Origin: Strigops habroptila
Taxonomy: Eukaryota; Chordata; Aves; Psittaciformes; Psittacidae
DNA: 64,000 nucleotides
Direction: 5' to 3'
NCBI RefSeq assembly: GCF_004027225.2
Contig: NC_044277.2
Span: 97,833,552 to 97,897,551, forward strand
The position numbers and the translations under genes were made by a program. Positions 47,601 through 57,200 of this stretch are shown here, in pieces; position 1 is the first letter of the stretch, and every line of letters begins with the position of its first letter. The notes beneath the pieces are model-generated. The model was not told the origin of the DNA and did not search any database. It saw only the letters and a list, made by a program, of their open reading frames with translations.

Positions 47601-50600
47601 TTTCTGCTGCAAAGATCTTCTCGAAACACCCCCATCATTCCTGACGTGACATTGGCAATCAATCAAAGAGAGGACACAGCAGAAATTAAGGTAGCACCTA
47701 AGTCATTGTAGCAAACTGTTGTTAGGCAGAAGATAATGGAACAGTAAAATTCAAGAGATCTTGTAACAAAATTCAGGCACTGAAATAAATACCCTTCCTC
47801 CCCAGCCACCCAAAGAGCAGCTGGACAAAACACGAAAGAGTTTAGGTCAAACTCAGCTCATGCAAGACCAAGAGATCGATGCCATTAAGCCAGACATCCT
47901 CTGGTCTAGACTCTATTTCCCACGGGGACTGGGGAAAGGAAGCATCCTGAGGGGATCACCTCCGGCCCTGCCTGCCTGCTCCTGAGGGACCAGCAAAACC
48001 AAAGCTGAAGTTAACTCAACAGTTGAGGGCCCCTGCAGCCACAGGCTCCCTGCCACCTTCCCCCAGCCTCTTCACAACAGTAACCCCAAATCTTTCCTAT
48101 ATTCCAACAACCCCTACGGCAACATGGGGAATGCTCAGCCTCTGCTCTTAACTCATCCCACAGCCTCCTGCTCCTAGCTGGGCAAGAAGTACCTGCCAGA
48201 CACCAGGTTAAATGCCCTGAAAGCGCAGGACAACTCCTGCTTCAAGGAAAGCAAACAAAACTCATGCAGGTGGGTTTAGAAATCAGACATGAAAGTCTTT
48301 CTTCCATGCTCAGAGAAACAGAGTAAAAAGCTTAGTGCAGAAATGTGTGGTTTCTGCTAACGCTTCAGGTTTAGTGTCTTTGCAGAGCACTAAAAATACT
48401 CGTCTTTTACATAAGGGGAGAAGCACTGATGCTAACTGAGACCTCAGGTGAGAAAACAAGCCCAGTCGTAATCCAAAGCAGCTTGTTACTGCTGTACGAC
48501 TTAAATTGAATGTAAGATTTAAATAAGTGTGCCTAACAGATTATCTGGGGTTTTAAATCCACCAGCTCCTCAAATTTAAAAAAAATATTCTCTTTCCTCC
48601 TCAAATAAAAAGATATTCTCTCCTACCAAGCTCATTTCCCTCAAGGATCTCTTACAAACAGGCTCAAACATCCGCAGAGCAGCCAGGCACAGGGTTTTTA
48701 AGGACCCTGCTGAAATTACTCACGCAGCCTAAGCTGCCTGGAATTCCACTTATCTGCCACTGCGGGACAAAGGGAGGCTCCTCCACCTCTGAGTCTGCTT
48801 GGCAGCAGCAGCTCTCTTGGGTGCATCTGCTGGAGTTTGGAGGGTTTCAAGTGAACAGTCTGCTTTGGGAAAAACTGTGATTAGAAGGGGAGAAAAGGCA
48901 ACAGGACTATGGCCTGTCAGTCCCATTTGGATTGGATTGCATGTGAAACAAATACTATAACCTCTCTGTAGCCTGGGAATATTTTAACTTGCCAGGGTTG
49001 TATTATTTTTGAAGACACTTTTCTAATGACTCTTGGAGTTAGTCATGGAAATACAGCATTCAAGCGATCCAAAACAAAATGAAGAGCAGCAACAAGAAGA
49101 GGAGCTCCCGTTCACTTCACTCTTTGAGGATTCAGAAAGGCACAAACCTGCTCTCGTTTGACAGAGGTTTAGCCAAGACAACTGGAGGTGCCAGCCTGAC
49201 ACCCAGTTCTCTGGCTCTGATCGGAGCACGCAGGAGCTATAAAGATATTTGCTCTCCCTAAATTTGTCAATGAAGAAATAGGACAAGTACTGCTTCCCTG
49301 TTTTATGAAGTGGTGCAGTCCACAGGCTTCCAGCAAGCTGCTGATGTGTCCCCAGAGAGCACTTGTACCTTGGCCTAAAGAAGCAATGCAAACTCCAGAA
49401 AACAAAGCTGCCCAAGCAGCTTTCATCTTGAGAGGATATTTGTCTTCAAAAAACAATGCTCAGGAAGAAGACAAATACCAAGTAGCTGCTTTTCTGCAAT
49501 TAAAAAGCAGACTAGGATCTCCACATCAGGGACTAACACCCCCAAATACCTGTGCTCATCACTGAACTGAAATTCTTTGCCCTTTTGCAGCATTTATTTG
49601 TGAGCTCTAAAATCCTTTGAGAACACACGCACAGAAAAAAAGACTGCAAATCCACTGCAAAATAAGCAGGAAAGGTTCTGCTGTGCTATTGTGCATAGGA
49701 AAGCAAAGCAATAATGGCCCAAACCTTTAATGCAGAGCTTTTTTATCCAGTGAGCTTAGCAAGAAGCTAATTATTTTCTACCAATATGGTAAAATCAACA
49801 GCAGTGGGGATAGTAGAAATAAGTAAAGGCTCCTAGGCCTTGTTTCAGCAGAAAGCAACGCTAAGGGTGAAATGCTCTTGGGAAGAGCGAGCTCCGGGGA
49901 GAAGCACAGCAGTGACTGGACAGGAGCACGACAGCCAGAGAACAACCCAAAAGTCTCCTCACATGAAGACAGCTTGAAAGAAAATGCTTTATATCCAGCT
50001 TATGGGGGAAACCAGGTGGATGCAGAAATCAAACCTCACTAATTTCATCCAAAAAAACCAGCTGTCAGTAACTGCAGTAACATCTGGCCCATAGTAGGTG
50101 GCACCCAGAGATCTCACTACAGCAGGTTAAATTTGAACCCATCCCTAGCATGTATATAGACTTTGCCCCTCACAGCCTATTTCAAGCCTGAGAGATATGG
50201 CTAATTCAAACTTCAGTCCATCACTGGAAACCCCAGTTTGGCCCCAGATGTAGGGTATGGAAAGGTGCATGGGAAATGGTTGCTTCTGTGCTGGTTTGGC
50301 GGGATGTCCTGATTTCATAGAATCCCAGAATGGTTTGGGTTGGAAGGGACCTTAAAGCTCATCCAGTTCCAATCCCCTGCCACAGGCAGGGACACCTTCC
50401 ACTAGACCAGGTTGCTCCAAGCCCCTGTGTCCAACCTGGCCTTGAACACTGCCAGGGATGGGGCAGCCACAGCTTCTCTGGGCAACCTGTGCCACGGCCT
50501 CAGCACCCTCACAGGGAAGAACTTCTGCCTCAGATCTCATCTAAATCTCCCCTCTGCCAGTTTAAAGCCATTCCCCCTTGTCCTGTCCCTACATGTCCTT

Positions 50601-53600
50601 TTTTTACCAGACAAGACCACACCAACACACAATCTAGCGATCCTTAAAGAAAGCAGTAGTAGAAATTTGGCTTTAGTAAGCAAAAATCCTACTGTCACCA
50701 CAGAAAAATGAACTAACCACAGAATAAGGTGTGCCTCCTTGCTTCCCTCCTGCCTCCATTTTCTTCACATGTTTCTATCAAACCAACCTCAAATTAGTGT
50801 TTAAGTAAACATTTTAGAGAGCCAACGAAGGAAGATTGAAAGGACAGATGTCTGCGATGGAACATCTTCAAAAGCTCTGACCCATAGATATTTAAGAGAC
50901 AGGAATAGAAAAGGACTTTTAAAATCTCTAGGCTCGACCATGAATGCACAAAAGGAGCTTTGCCTCTTGATGAACACATCCTAAGCCGCTGGAAAGATGC
51001 ACACCTCGCTTACTGCCCTGTGAAATCTTCATTTTCACATGGGCAATCACGAGAAGCAGCAACAGATTTCCCCTAAGCTGAGTTTGGATAATCAGACCTC
51101 CAAGGGAGCCAGTCAAGTCAGCACTTCTGGCTTTTAATCGCATCTAAACCCAGCTGCCGTACGCTGCTTAGGCAGCACAGTCTCCTGCAGAGCAGCGAGA
51201 ACTGCAGGAAGGAGGTTTCTGAGGAAGGAGGACAAATTCTACCCCTCCTGCTTACTGAATGAATGCTCGCCTGGCTTCATGAGGGGAATAACTGAAACAA
51301 ACGAATGAGAGTACTGACACTTCATAACAATTTGAGGCCTGTTTGTACATTTCTGTGGGCTGGGAGAATCATTTACAGCCACTGACCCCAATGGTGATAT
51401 TGGTACAGAGGCTGCTAAAAACCTGAACTGTGCTGCAACACGGCTGCTTGCTCCCATTTCAGCTGCCGGCTGCATCAGAGGGAATCCAGCTTCTGGCCCA
51501 AAGCAGTGTTTGGCAGCTTTTTTCCTGACATGACCTAAAGTCACATCAGAAGGCATTCTGATGTGACTAGGAATCCTAGTACTTTCAGGCACGTTAAGCC
51601 TAAAAGTTCCAGGATTAAAAAAAGAAAAGAGAGCAACAGACTCACTTCAGTGGTGCAAGACGCATCAAGGACCCACCAGGGTTTCCTTCAGGTGTGGCCT
51701 TTAAATGCTTCTCAGTGCTTTTCGTACCTTAATTTTGGACAAGAAGCATTGGAAAGACATCCCTGCACAACAACTCATGTGGCAAATTCCTTCTACGTTG
51801 TGCTGGATTTACAGCCTCACCAATGCAGGTCAGGGATGAGCACGCTTTGCGTCAGCTGCGCTCGAGGTGGTTCACTGATTCAAAGCCACCTCCAAAGCCG
51901 AGCTAAGAAAATTTACTTCTTAACCAGTCAGCAGCTAGAGAAGACACCATGTACTGAACAAGGAGGGAAGGCTTGGCTCGGATTCAGTGGGCTGCATTAA
52001 TTCTATTGCCATGGGACGCACAGGCATGAAGCGGCAAAGAAGTGGGATATTTTGACAGGATGACTCAATACAACATCAGGAATCGAACAAACGATCCTGA
52101 GGCTGCATGTGCACAAAGGAAAGCAGGACTGTTTGGACCAACAGGGAAACATACTGTCAGTCCTCTGCCAAACGTACCAGTCATTGCCAGGGTCTCTCTT
52201 CAGTACAATAAAGAATTAAGTAGGTAGTGGAGAAAGTTAAGACTCATTTTAAGAATGACAGAGACATCCTTCTTAATATATTTTAAGCCTTTGTAGGATG
52301 AAATGCTCCGCACCCTTCCCAGATAGCAACAGGCCCTGACACAGTATGTAATAAAAGGAAAAAAAAGAAAGCAGTGCCGATACAGTGCCCTCACCCAGAA
52401 AGCGGCCCAGCACCATCAGCAGATTCGGTCTGACCGCTGCACTGGAGAGCTCCTGCTGCTCTCAGGACTTCAAAACTTTTCCCACTCTGCCCCACAAGAT
52501 ATACAAACAGAGATGAGTAGGATTTAAAAAGTACTTGGCTGTGGTAAATCTACAGAAATGGAAACCTATTCAGAAGAGTTTTGTGAACAACGGTCAGGTA
52601 GATTTAGATCAAACATTAGGAAGAAGTTCTTCCCTGTGAGGGTGGTGAGGCCCTGGCACAGGTTGCCCAGAGAAGCTGTGGCTGCCCCATCCCTGGCAGT
52701 GTTCAAGGCCAGGCTGGACGGGGCTTGGAGCAACCTGCTCTAGTGGAAGGTGTCCCTGCCCATGGCAGGGAGTTGGAGCTGGGTGAGCTTTAAGGTCCCT
52801 TCCAACCAAACCATTCCATGATTCTATGAAATACCACATCTTGGATGGTACAACCCCTGCCAAGGACGATGGGCGCACAGCCGTGCTCTTCACAATGAGC
52901 ATTTCAGGCTGTGAAGTGCTCCCTCCTTCCAGGGGGGGCTATCGCTGACCTACGGGGATGAAGTACCCCCACACAGCCCAGGGATGTGCCCCAATCCTGC
53001 ATCCTGCAGCCTCCAAGACAGGCACAACCCCCACCAGCTCCTTCTTCAGCAGCGGGAGGTAGGTGAAATGTTTCAGCATGAGTAGGCTGGGAAACACCTT
53101 CACGTTTAATTAAACTTCAGAGTTAATTCTGGAATGACTCAACCAATCCAAGGAGCTGCAGTCACACCCACCCCACAACAAACTCCTCCTGGTCTGAAGG
53201 ACTCCGGCATCTCCTGCTTGACACTGGCCACTCTCAAAGCCCTTTCAGTCCACCCTCACAGAGCCAGAAACACAACCCTGAGGATTTATCTATTGTTACA
53301 GATAATTTCTTTGATGCAGGAAAGCAGGTGTTCATAAAAGATAAAGGTTTCCTGGGTAAAAGGACTCTTCTCCCAAGGTTTGGAGCAGAGGTTTGTCCAT
53401 AAACCTGCACCAACCCATCGTGTGACCTCCCAAACCACTCCTCAGCACCAGTATCACCACCAAAACGTAGCGGAGGTGCTGGGGTGCCGTTTCCTCCCCA
53501 GACAAGACACTTTATTGACTCACTCTGCCTGGCTGCAGGCAAACTCCGCGGTGGTCCCAAGGGAGACAGAGGCTCCATCTCCCACCCTGCACACAGGGTG

Positions 53601-54043
53601 AGGAGCAGCGTCAGGGACAGGGTGTCACCAGCACCCCCCTGCACCCCCCGGGCTGGAGCTGCTCAGCACACCCCTCACCCACACGGGGCCCTCAAGGAGC
53701 TCCCCCCCAGGGCTGGGGAGTCCAGGCACCCCCGGAGTGGCTGGGGTGGCTCAGCGCCCCTCTTCCCTCCCCCATCAGAGGCACCCGAGGGAGCCCCAAC
53801 TCTCGCCTTCTCCGCAGCGAAGGGTCCCCCAGCCCTCCCTCAGGGACCCCGCAGCTCCCGAGGTCCCCCCGCGCCCCGCCGCACCTTGAGGGTCACGTCG
53901 CAGAGCTTGCCCTGCCGCCGGATCTCGCCCATCACGCCATAACCGCGGCTGGGCAAATCGCCCACCGAGAAGTGCACCAGGTCCTCGGGGTCCAGCTCCG
54001 GCTCAGCCGCCGCCGCCGCCGCCGCCGCCGCCGTCTCCAGCAT
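29601..54043 (-). CDS. KLHL18: KLHL18, complete
   Basis: BTB-BACK-Kelch substrate adaptor of CUL3 ubiquitin ligases; reported targets of the mammalian protein include Aurora A and UNC119. Ten coding exons: 54043-53885, 41119-40989, 40801-40661, 38951-38753, 36530-36370, 36066-35930, 34752-34530, 32758-32654, 32359-32248 and 29987-29601. All are GT-AG and in phase, giving 584 residues (human 574). [73 protein letters not shown]. Kelch repeats from about residue 290: [58 protein letters not shown], ending [12 protein letters not shown]. The extra length is mainly an N-terminal poly-Ala run from a GCC repeat. The ATG at 54043 was chosen because it immediately precedes the conserved EDLVHFSV block; in-frame ATGs exist upstream (54199). 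Intron 1 is 12.8 kb. Confidence 0.96.
30247..30280. repeat. Perfect 15-bp inverted repeat, 4-base loop
   Basis: TTCTGTGACATACCA, CACC, then its exact reverse complement, in KLHL18 intron 9. It lies next to a related direct word (TGTGCCATACATGGGGCACA). Confidence 0.9.
30662..30829 (+). repeat. CR1 LINE 3' fragment
   Basis: GGTTGTGGATGCTCCATCCC to the GACTCTATGATTCTATGAAA terminus, with GATGATCTTAAGGTCC, a slightly different subfamily from most neighbours. KLHL18 intron 9. Confidence 0.85.
31419..31846 (-). repeat. CR1 LINE, about 430 bp
   Basis: From ATAGAATCTCAGAGTGGTTT through the GGGAAGAACTTCTGCCTCAC and CTCTCAGCCTGTCTCCATAG blocks, reverse-oriented, same sense as KLHL18 transcription, intron 9. 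Confidence 0.9.
35212..35637 (+). repeat. CR1 LINE, about 425 bp
   Basis: GGGCTGGAGCACCTCTGCTC to CTATTCTGCGATTCTGTGAT, plus-oriented, KLHL18 intron 6. A short deletion removes part of the 3' GGCAGGGGGTTGG block. Confidence 0.9.
36703..37171 (+). repeat. CR1 LINE, about 470 bp
   Basis: GTGGAGCTGTTGGAGCAAGT to CCATTCTGTGGTTCTATAG, plus-oriented, KLHL18 intron 4, immediately upstream of exon 5 on the gene strand. Confidence 0.9.
39119..39477. repeat. Two CR1 3' pieces head to head (fold-back)
   Basis: A reverse-oriented piece (39119-39289, GGGACCTTAAAGCTCATCC to CACCACCCTCACAG) is followed after about 80 unrelated bases by a plus-oriented piece (39372-39477, TTTGAGCAACCTGGACTAG to CATTCTGTGA). 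The arms can pair over roughly 80 bases. KLHL18 intron 3. Confidence 0.85.
41490..41866 (+). repeat. CR1 LINE with internal deletions
   Basis: Contains GAGGAGACTGGATTGAGAGC, GGGCTGCATCACCAGCAGCG, GAGGCCACGGAGATGC, then jumps to GGTTTGGAACTGGATGAGC and a CATTCTATGCTTCTATAAAA end. The middle of the 3' half is missing. KLHL18 intron 1. Confidence 0.82.
42317..42713 (+). repeat. CR1 LINE, distinct older subfamily
   Basis: AAGACAGGCTGAGAAAATTG, GGTAACAGGGTTAAACTTAA, GTTCTTTACTGTGAGGGTGG, ending CTATTCTATGATTCC. It differs from the young copies (GATATAAGGAAGCAGTTC, ATGGTGTTAAGG). KLHL18 intron 1. Confidence 0.85.
43698..43880 (+). repeat. CR1 LINE 3' fragment
   Basis: GCACAGGTTGCCCAGAGAAG to CAGTCTGGGATTCTACTG, young type. 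KLHL18 intron 1. Confidence 0.88.
45398..45455 (-). repeat. CR1 LINE 3' end, very short
   Basis: CATAGAATCACAAAATGGCT, then GGAAGGGATCTTAAAGATCA, reverse-oriented. KLHL18 intron 1. Confidence 0.78.
46552..46790 (-). repeat. CR1 LINE 3' fragment
   Basis: GACCTTAAAGCTCATCCAG through GGGAAGAACTTCTTCCTCAC to CTCTGTCAGTTTAAA, reverse-oriented. KLHL18 intron 1. Confidence 0.88.
47078..47198 (+). repeat. CR1 LINE 3' fragment
   Basis: CAGGTTGGACGGGGCTTGG to CCATTCTAGGGTTCTAAG, plus-oriented, abutting the opposite-strand fragment that follows. Confidence 0.82.
47199..47255 (-). repeat. CR1 LINE 3' end, other subfamily
   Basis: ATAGAATCACAGAATCAACT, GGAAAAGACCTTTAAGATCA, AAGTCTGACC: a reverse-oriented CR1 end of the GGAAAAGACC type. 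Confidence 0.72.
47262..47329. repeat. Two adjacent perfect hairpins
   Basis: Hairpin 1: TTTTATGATG (47262-47271) and CATCATAAAA (47282-47291). Hairpin 2: GAAAGGCACCTAAAAT (47293-47308), loop ATGTA, and its exact reverse complement (47314-47329). One base separates the two. KLHL18 intron 1. Confidence 0.9.
50316..50602 (-). repeat. CR1 LINE 3' fragment
   Basis: CATAGAATCCCAGAATGGTT to CTTGTCCTGTCCCTACATG, reverse-oriented, young type. KLHL18 intron 1. Confidence 0.9.
51539..51568. repeat. Perfect 13-bp inverted repeat with overlapping small palindrome
   Basis: AGTCACATCAGAA, loop GGCA, TTCTGATGTGACT, overlapped by the odd palindrome CTAGGAATCCTAG (51567-51579). KLHL18 intron 1. Confidence 0.9.
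52594..52831 (+). repeat. CR1 LINE 3' fragment
   Basis: AAGAAGTTCTTCCCTGTGAG to CCATTCCATGATTCTATGAA, plus-oriented, young type. KLHL18 intron 1. Confidence 0.9.
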
Positions 54044-54250
54044 CTTCCCGGCCGCCGCCACCACTCCCCGCCTCGCTTCGCCTCCCCCGCGCCTTGTCCA
54101 CGCCCGGCCGCCGTAGCGCGGCCGCCACCCGCCTACTTCCTTCACAGGGCACCTCCGGCAGCGGGCGGAAGAGGTGGCTGCCATGGCAACGGCGTACACA
54201 GCCCCGGCACCGCCGCGGCCGCCCCCCGCCCGGGCCCGGCGCAGGTAGGT
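53870..54250. promoter_or_regulatory. Divergent CpG-rich promoter of KLHL18 and KIF9
   Basis: KLHL18 (minus) and KIF9 (plus) start from the same CpG-rich block, as they do in mammals. No TATA box is seen. A KIF9 leader exon probably ends at the CGCAG/GTAGGT donor at 54244. Confidence 0.7.
54008..54034. repeat. KLHL18: GCC trinucleotide repeat in KLHL18 exon 1
   Basis: Nine or so tandem GCC units encode the poly-Ala run near the KLHL18 N-terminus, three residues after the start Met. Confidence 0.9.
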
Positions 54251-57200
54251 GCGGGGGGCTGCCTCGGAGCCGGGCCCGCCGCGGGGCCCCGCCCGCCTCC
54301 CCCGGCGGTGCCCTACACACAGCCCGCGTCAGCCCCCACAGACCTCGTCGCCCCCCCCAAGGCTGCGTGCCCCCCACCGCAGGCGGTGTCTCCACAGGCC
54401 TTGCTCTCTGAAACATGGGTGATCCTTCCCCTGCCGCCAGAGCCCGCTGCACCCCAGGCCCCGACAGATCACCCGCCTTCGCCCCTGAGCCTGAAAGCAG
54501 GGCTGTGGGCATGGCTGGCCATGGCAAACCTCTGTTCCCTGTTAGAGAATCACAGAGTCGCAGAATGGTTTGGGTTGGAAGGGACCTTAAAGCTCATCCA
54601 GGTCCAACCCCCTGCCACGGGCAGGGACACCTTCCACTAGAGCAGGTTGCTCCAAACCCCTGTGTCCAACCTGGCCTTGAACACTGCCAGGGATGGGGCA
54701 GCCACAGCTTCTCTGGGCAACCTGTGCCAGGGCCTCACCACCCTCACAGGGAAGAACTTCTGCCTCAGATCCCATCTAAATCTCCCCTCTGTCAGTTTCC
54801 CTTCCAACCCAAACCATTCTATGATTCTATTATTCTGTGAAATAAGGCACGTACCGCTCTAACATTGGGTTCTATTTGTGTAGTGGAGTTTTGTGACCTC
54901 TCACAATCCTGATAACTGGATGAGCAGCATTTCCATGCTGGCTCCCAACTTTGAAACTCTGTTTCTCCTTCCATTCCACTCGTACCTGTGCTGCTCCTCC
55001 ATTTATTCACACAGCACTGGCAAGTGTTTTGGCAGCTTTATGCGCGTCATTTAGAGAAGATCCTTACAGGGACACCTGTGCACTTCTTTATCATTGTATT
55101 TTTTCACAGATCATTCAAATAGAAGACTGTCTCCGAATCTGAAGAGATTATGGTCGTGGGAATTTCGCACCATTTTGGATTCCACAGCGGTCATTGTGTT
55201 GGAATCGCTGAGGTCATCTGGGAAGAGGACAAGGAGCCCACGGTACCTTTACCAGGTAGTCATGCAAATGCTCACCTCTGTTTTAAGTAAAGAGAAGTCT
55301 CGGTTCAGCTCACAGCTGTATGTTTCTCTTTAGAGCAGTCACAGCAGATAAGGTGCTGGAGAGAGCACAATACGTAATATACAAGAATTAGAAAATACTT
55401 TGTTTGAAACTAGAAATTGTCCCTAGATATCACACAACTGTTTATCACAGGACCTGCATCTTCCAGGGGGTTAAAGCAGCTTTTCAAGCAGCCGGATGTA
55501 TCCCCTGAGCCCTCCTGCAGTGGATTTTAGTCAGCAGATCCTCTAGTGTCACTGGGTATCAACAGCCACTCCCTGAATTCACACTGACCTGAAGAATAAA
55601 ATAAGAATTTCACCAGGAATTGTCAGGCACATGACTGTTGGTTTTTTATTTCTGGAAACTTTAAGATCAGATCTTCATTAGGAACTTTAAAATATTTTTA
55701 TGGCTTAGTCTAGATAAGGGGTTCTAATTCCAAAATATGAGAAATGCACATTCAATCCAGAATGTAAGCAAGGTATCTGGTGTTCAGAGCACTGGAAATG
55801 TTGGCACACCAAGGACTGCACAGCGCTTTGCAGTGCTGTTGAGATCCTTTTGGCTTGGTTTCACCTACAACACGTCTTACTCAAAACCTCAGAAGCCTGA
55901 AACAGAGTTCTGGATAATCAGACATTACAAACCAGGAGGCTGCGAGTGCCTTCACACACTGAAAACACTGGGCAAAAGAAAATCCTTCTCATATTCCTGC
56001 AATTATTTTCTTTGCAAGGCTAAGAGGAGGGAAAGCTTGTACTGTCAAACTCTAACATGCCAGCTACACAAGAGGAAATCACGATCAGGAGTACCCTTCT
56101 CTGTATCCACACTCAGTGTTCTGAGCAGAAGAATGCTGGAAAGAATTTTTACAACTGTTTGCCCACAGTTGCTTTTAATAAAGAATAGAAACTGCAAGTG
56201 AACATTTGTCAACAGTTTATTTTTAAACTTGACTACTCTGTAGCTTGCCTTTTCATGACAAATAACATTACGTTTCTTTTTAGGGAATGCAACAGTATTG
56301 ATATTTCCTTTTTTCCCTCTCTACTTAGAATGGATCTAGTAAGAAAGAGAATCCATGCATTCGTGCGAGTCAAGCCAACAGCTGATTTTGCTCAAGATAT
56401 GATCAAGTTTGGGCCAGACAACAAGGTAGACAAAAAGAGATTGCAAGTGTGAAAGGTTTGGAATTTGATTTCAGTTTTGCCCACGAAATGCAGAATTCTT
56501 CCACTCCTTAAGGCCACACGACATTTTGGTGCATGTTGATTTGTCCTGCTTGCTCTTCTCTGCGCTGACAGAGGCTTGGGGTTTTGTGTCAGCAAGTGTG
56601 ACTATGGAAAACAGACTTCTGGTGATGCAGTAGAGGAAACCCTCAAAAGGACTGGGATTCTGACTGATCCTTGAGAAGTTCCCAGTGGTAACTTCAGTTC
56701 CAACCTGTGGAACAGTCTATTTCTATCCTCTCTTATGCAAGTTCCTCCCTTCATCTTCTCTTGTTAATTCATAATTTCTCTGGGACAAAAGATCAGACAC
56801 ATCTCTGAGGGGTAAACAGATGAGCTTAGCCACCTTTCCTTTTCTTTTTTAGAATATGTATTACCAGAAAATACCATCAAGTTCAGTAAGACAATACTAC
56901 TATTTGTGCTCTATTTTCTCCTTGCCTACAGGTCTTCAGTGCATATTTTTTCTTTTCAGACAATTGCTGAAACTCTTCATGGTTAATGAAGTTAACTTCA
57001 ACTCTTTTTGAGTTTCAGAGCATAGAGATATGCCTCAAAAAAGATGCCAAGAAAGAAGCTATGAATAGCAGGCAGACCAACTGGTCCTTTAGGATGGATG
57101 GCGTCCTTCACAACACCTCCCAGGAACAGGTTTATGAGACAGTGGCAAAGAAATTGGTGTCCGAAGCTGTAATTGGCTATAATGGTAACTTGCTGCTATT

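Larger units (their letters stand above)
41120..53884 (-). other. KLHL18: KLHL18 intron 1 (12.8 kb)
   Basis: Apart from the ten CR1 pieces and the hairpins listed separately, I see no conserved coding frame or RNA gene. The stretches 43.9-45.4, 47.3-50.3, 50.6-52.5 and 52.9-53.8 kb are unassigned AT-richer intronic DNA; open frames there lack domain signatures. Confidence 0.6.

Noticed and set aside
55110-55242. Possible extra KIF9 leader exon
   Set aside because: Splice-like borders only; no coding similarity or other support, so it is mentioned under KIF9 and not listed as a feature.
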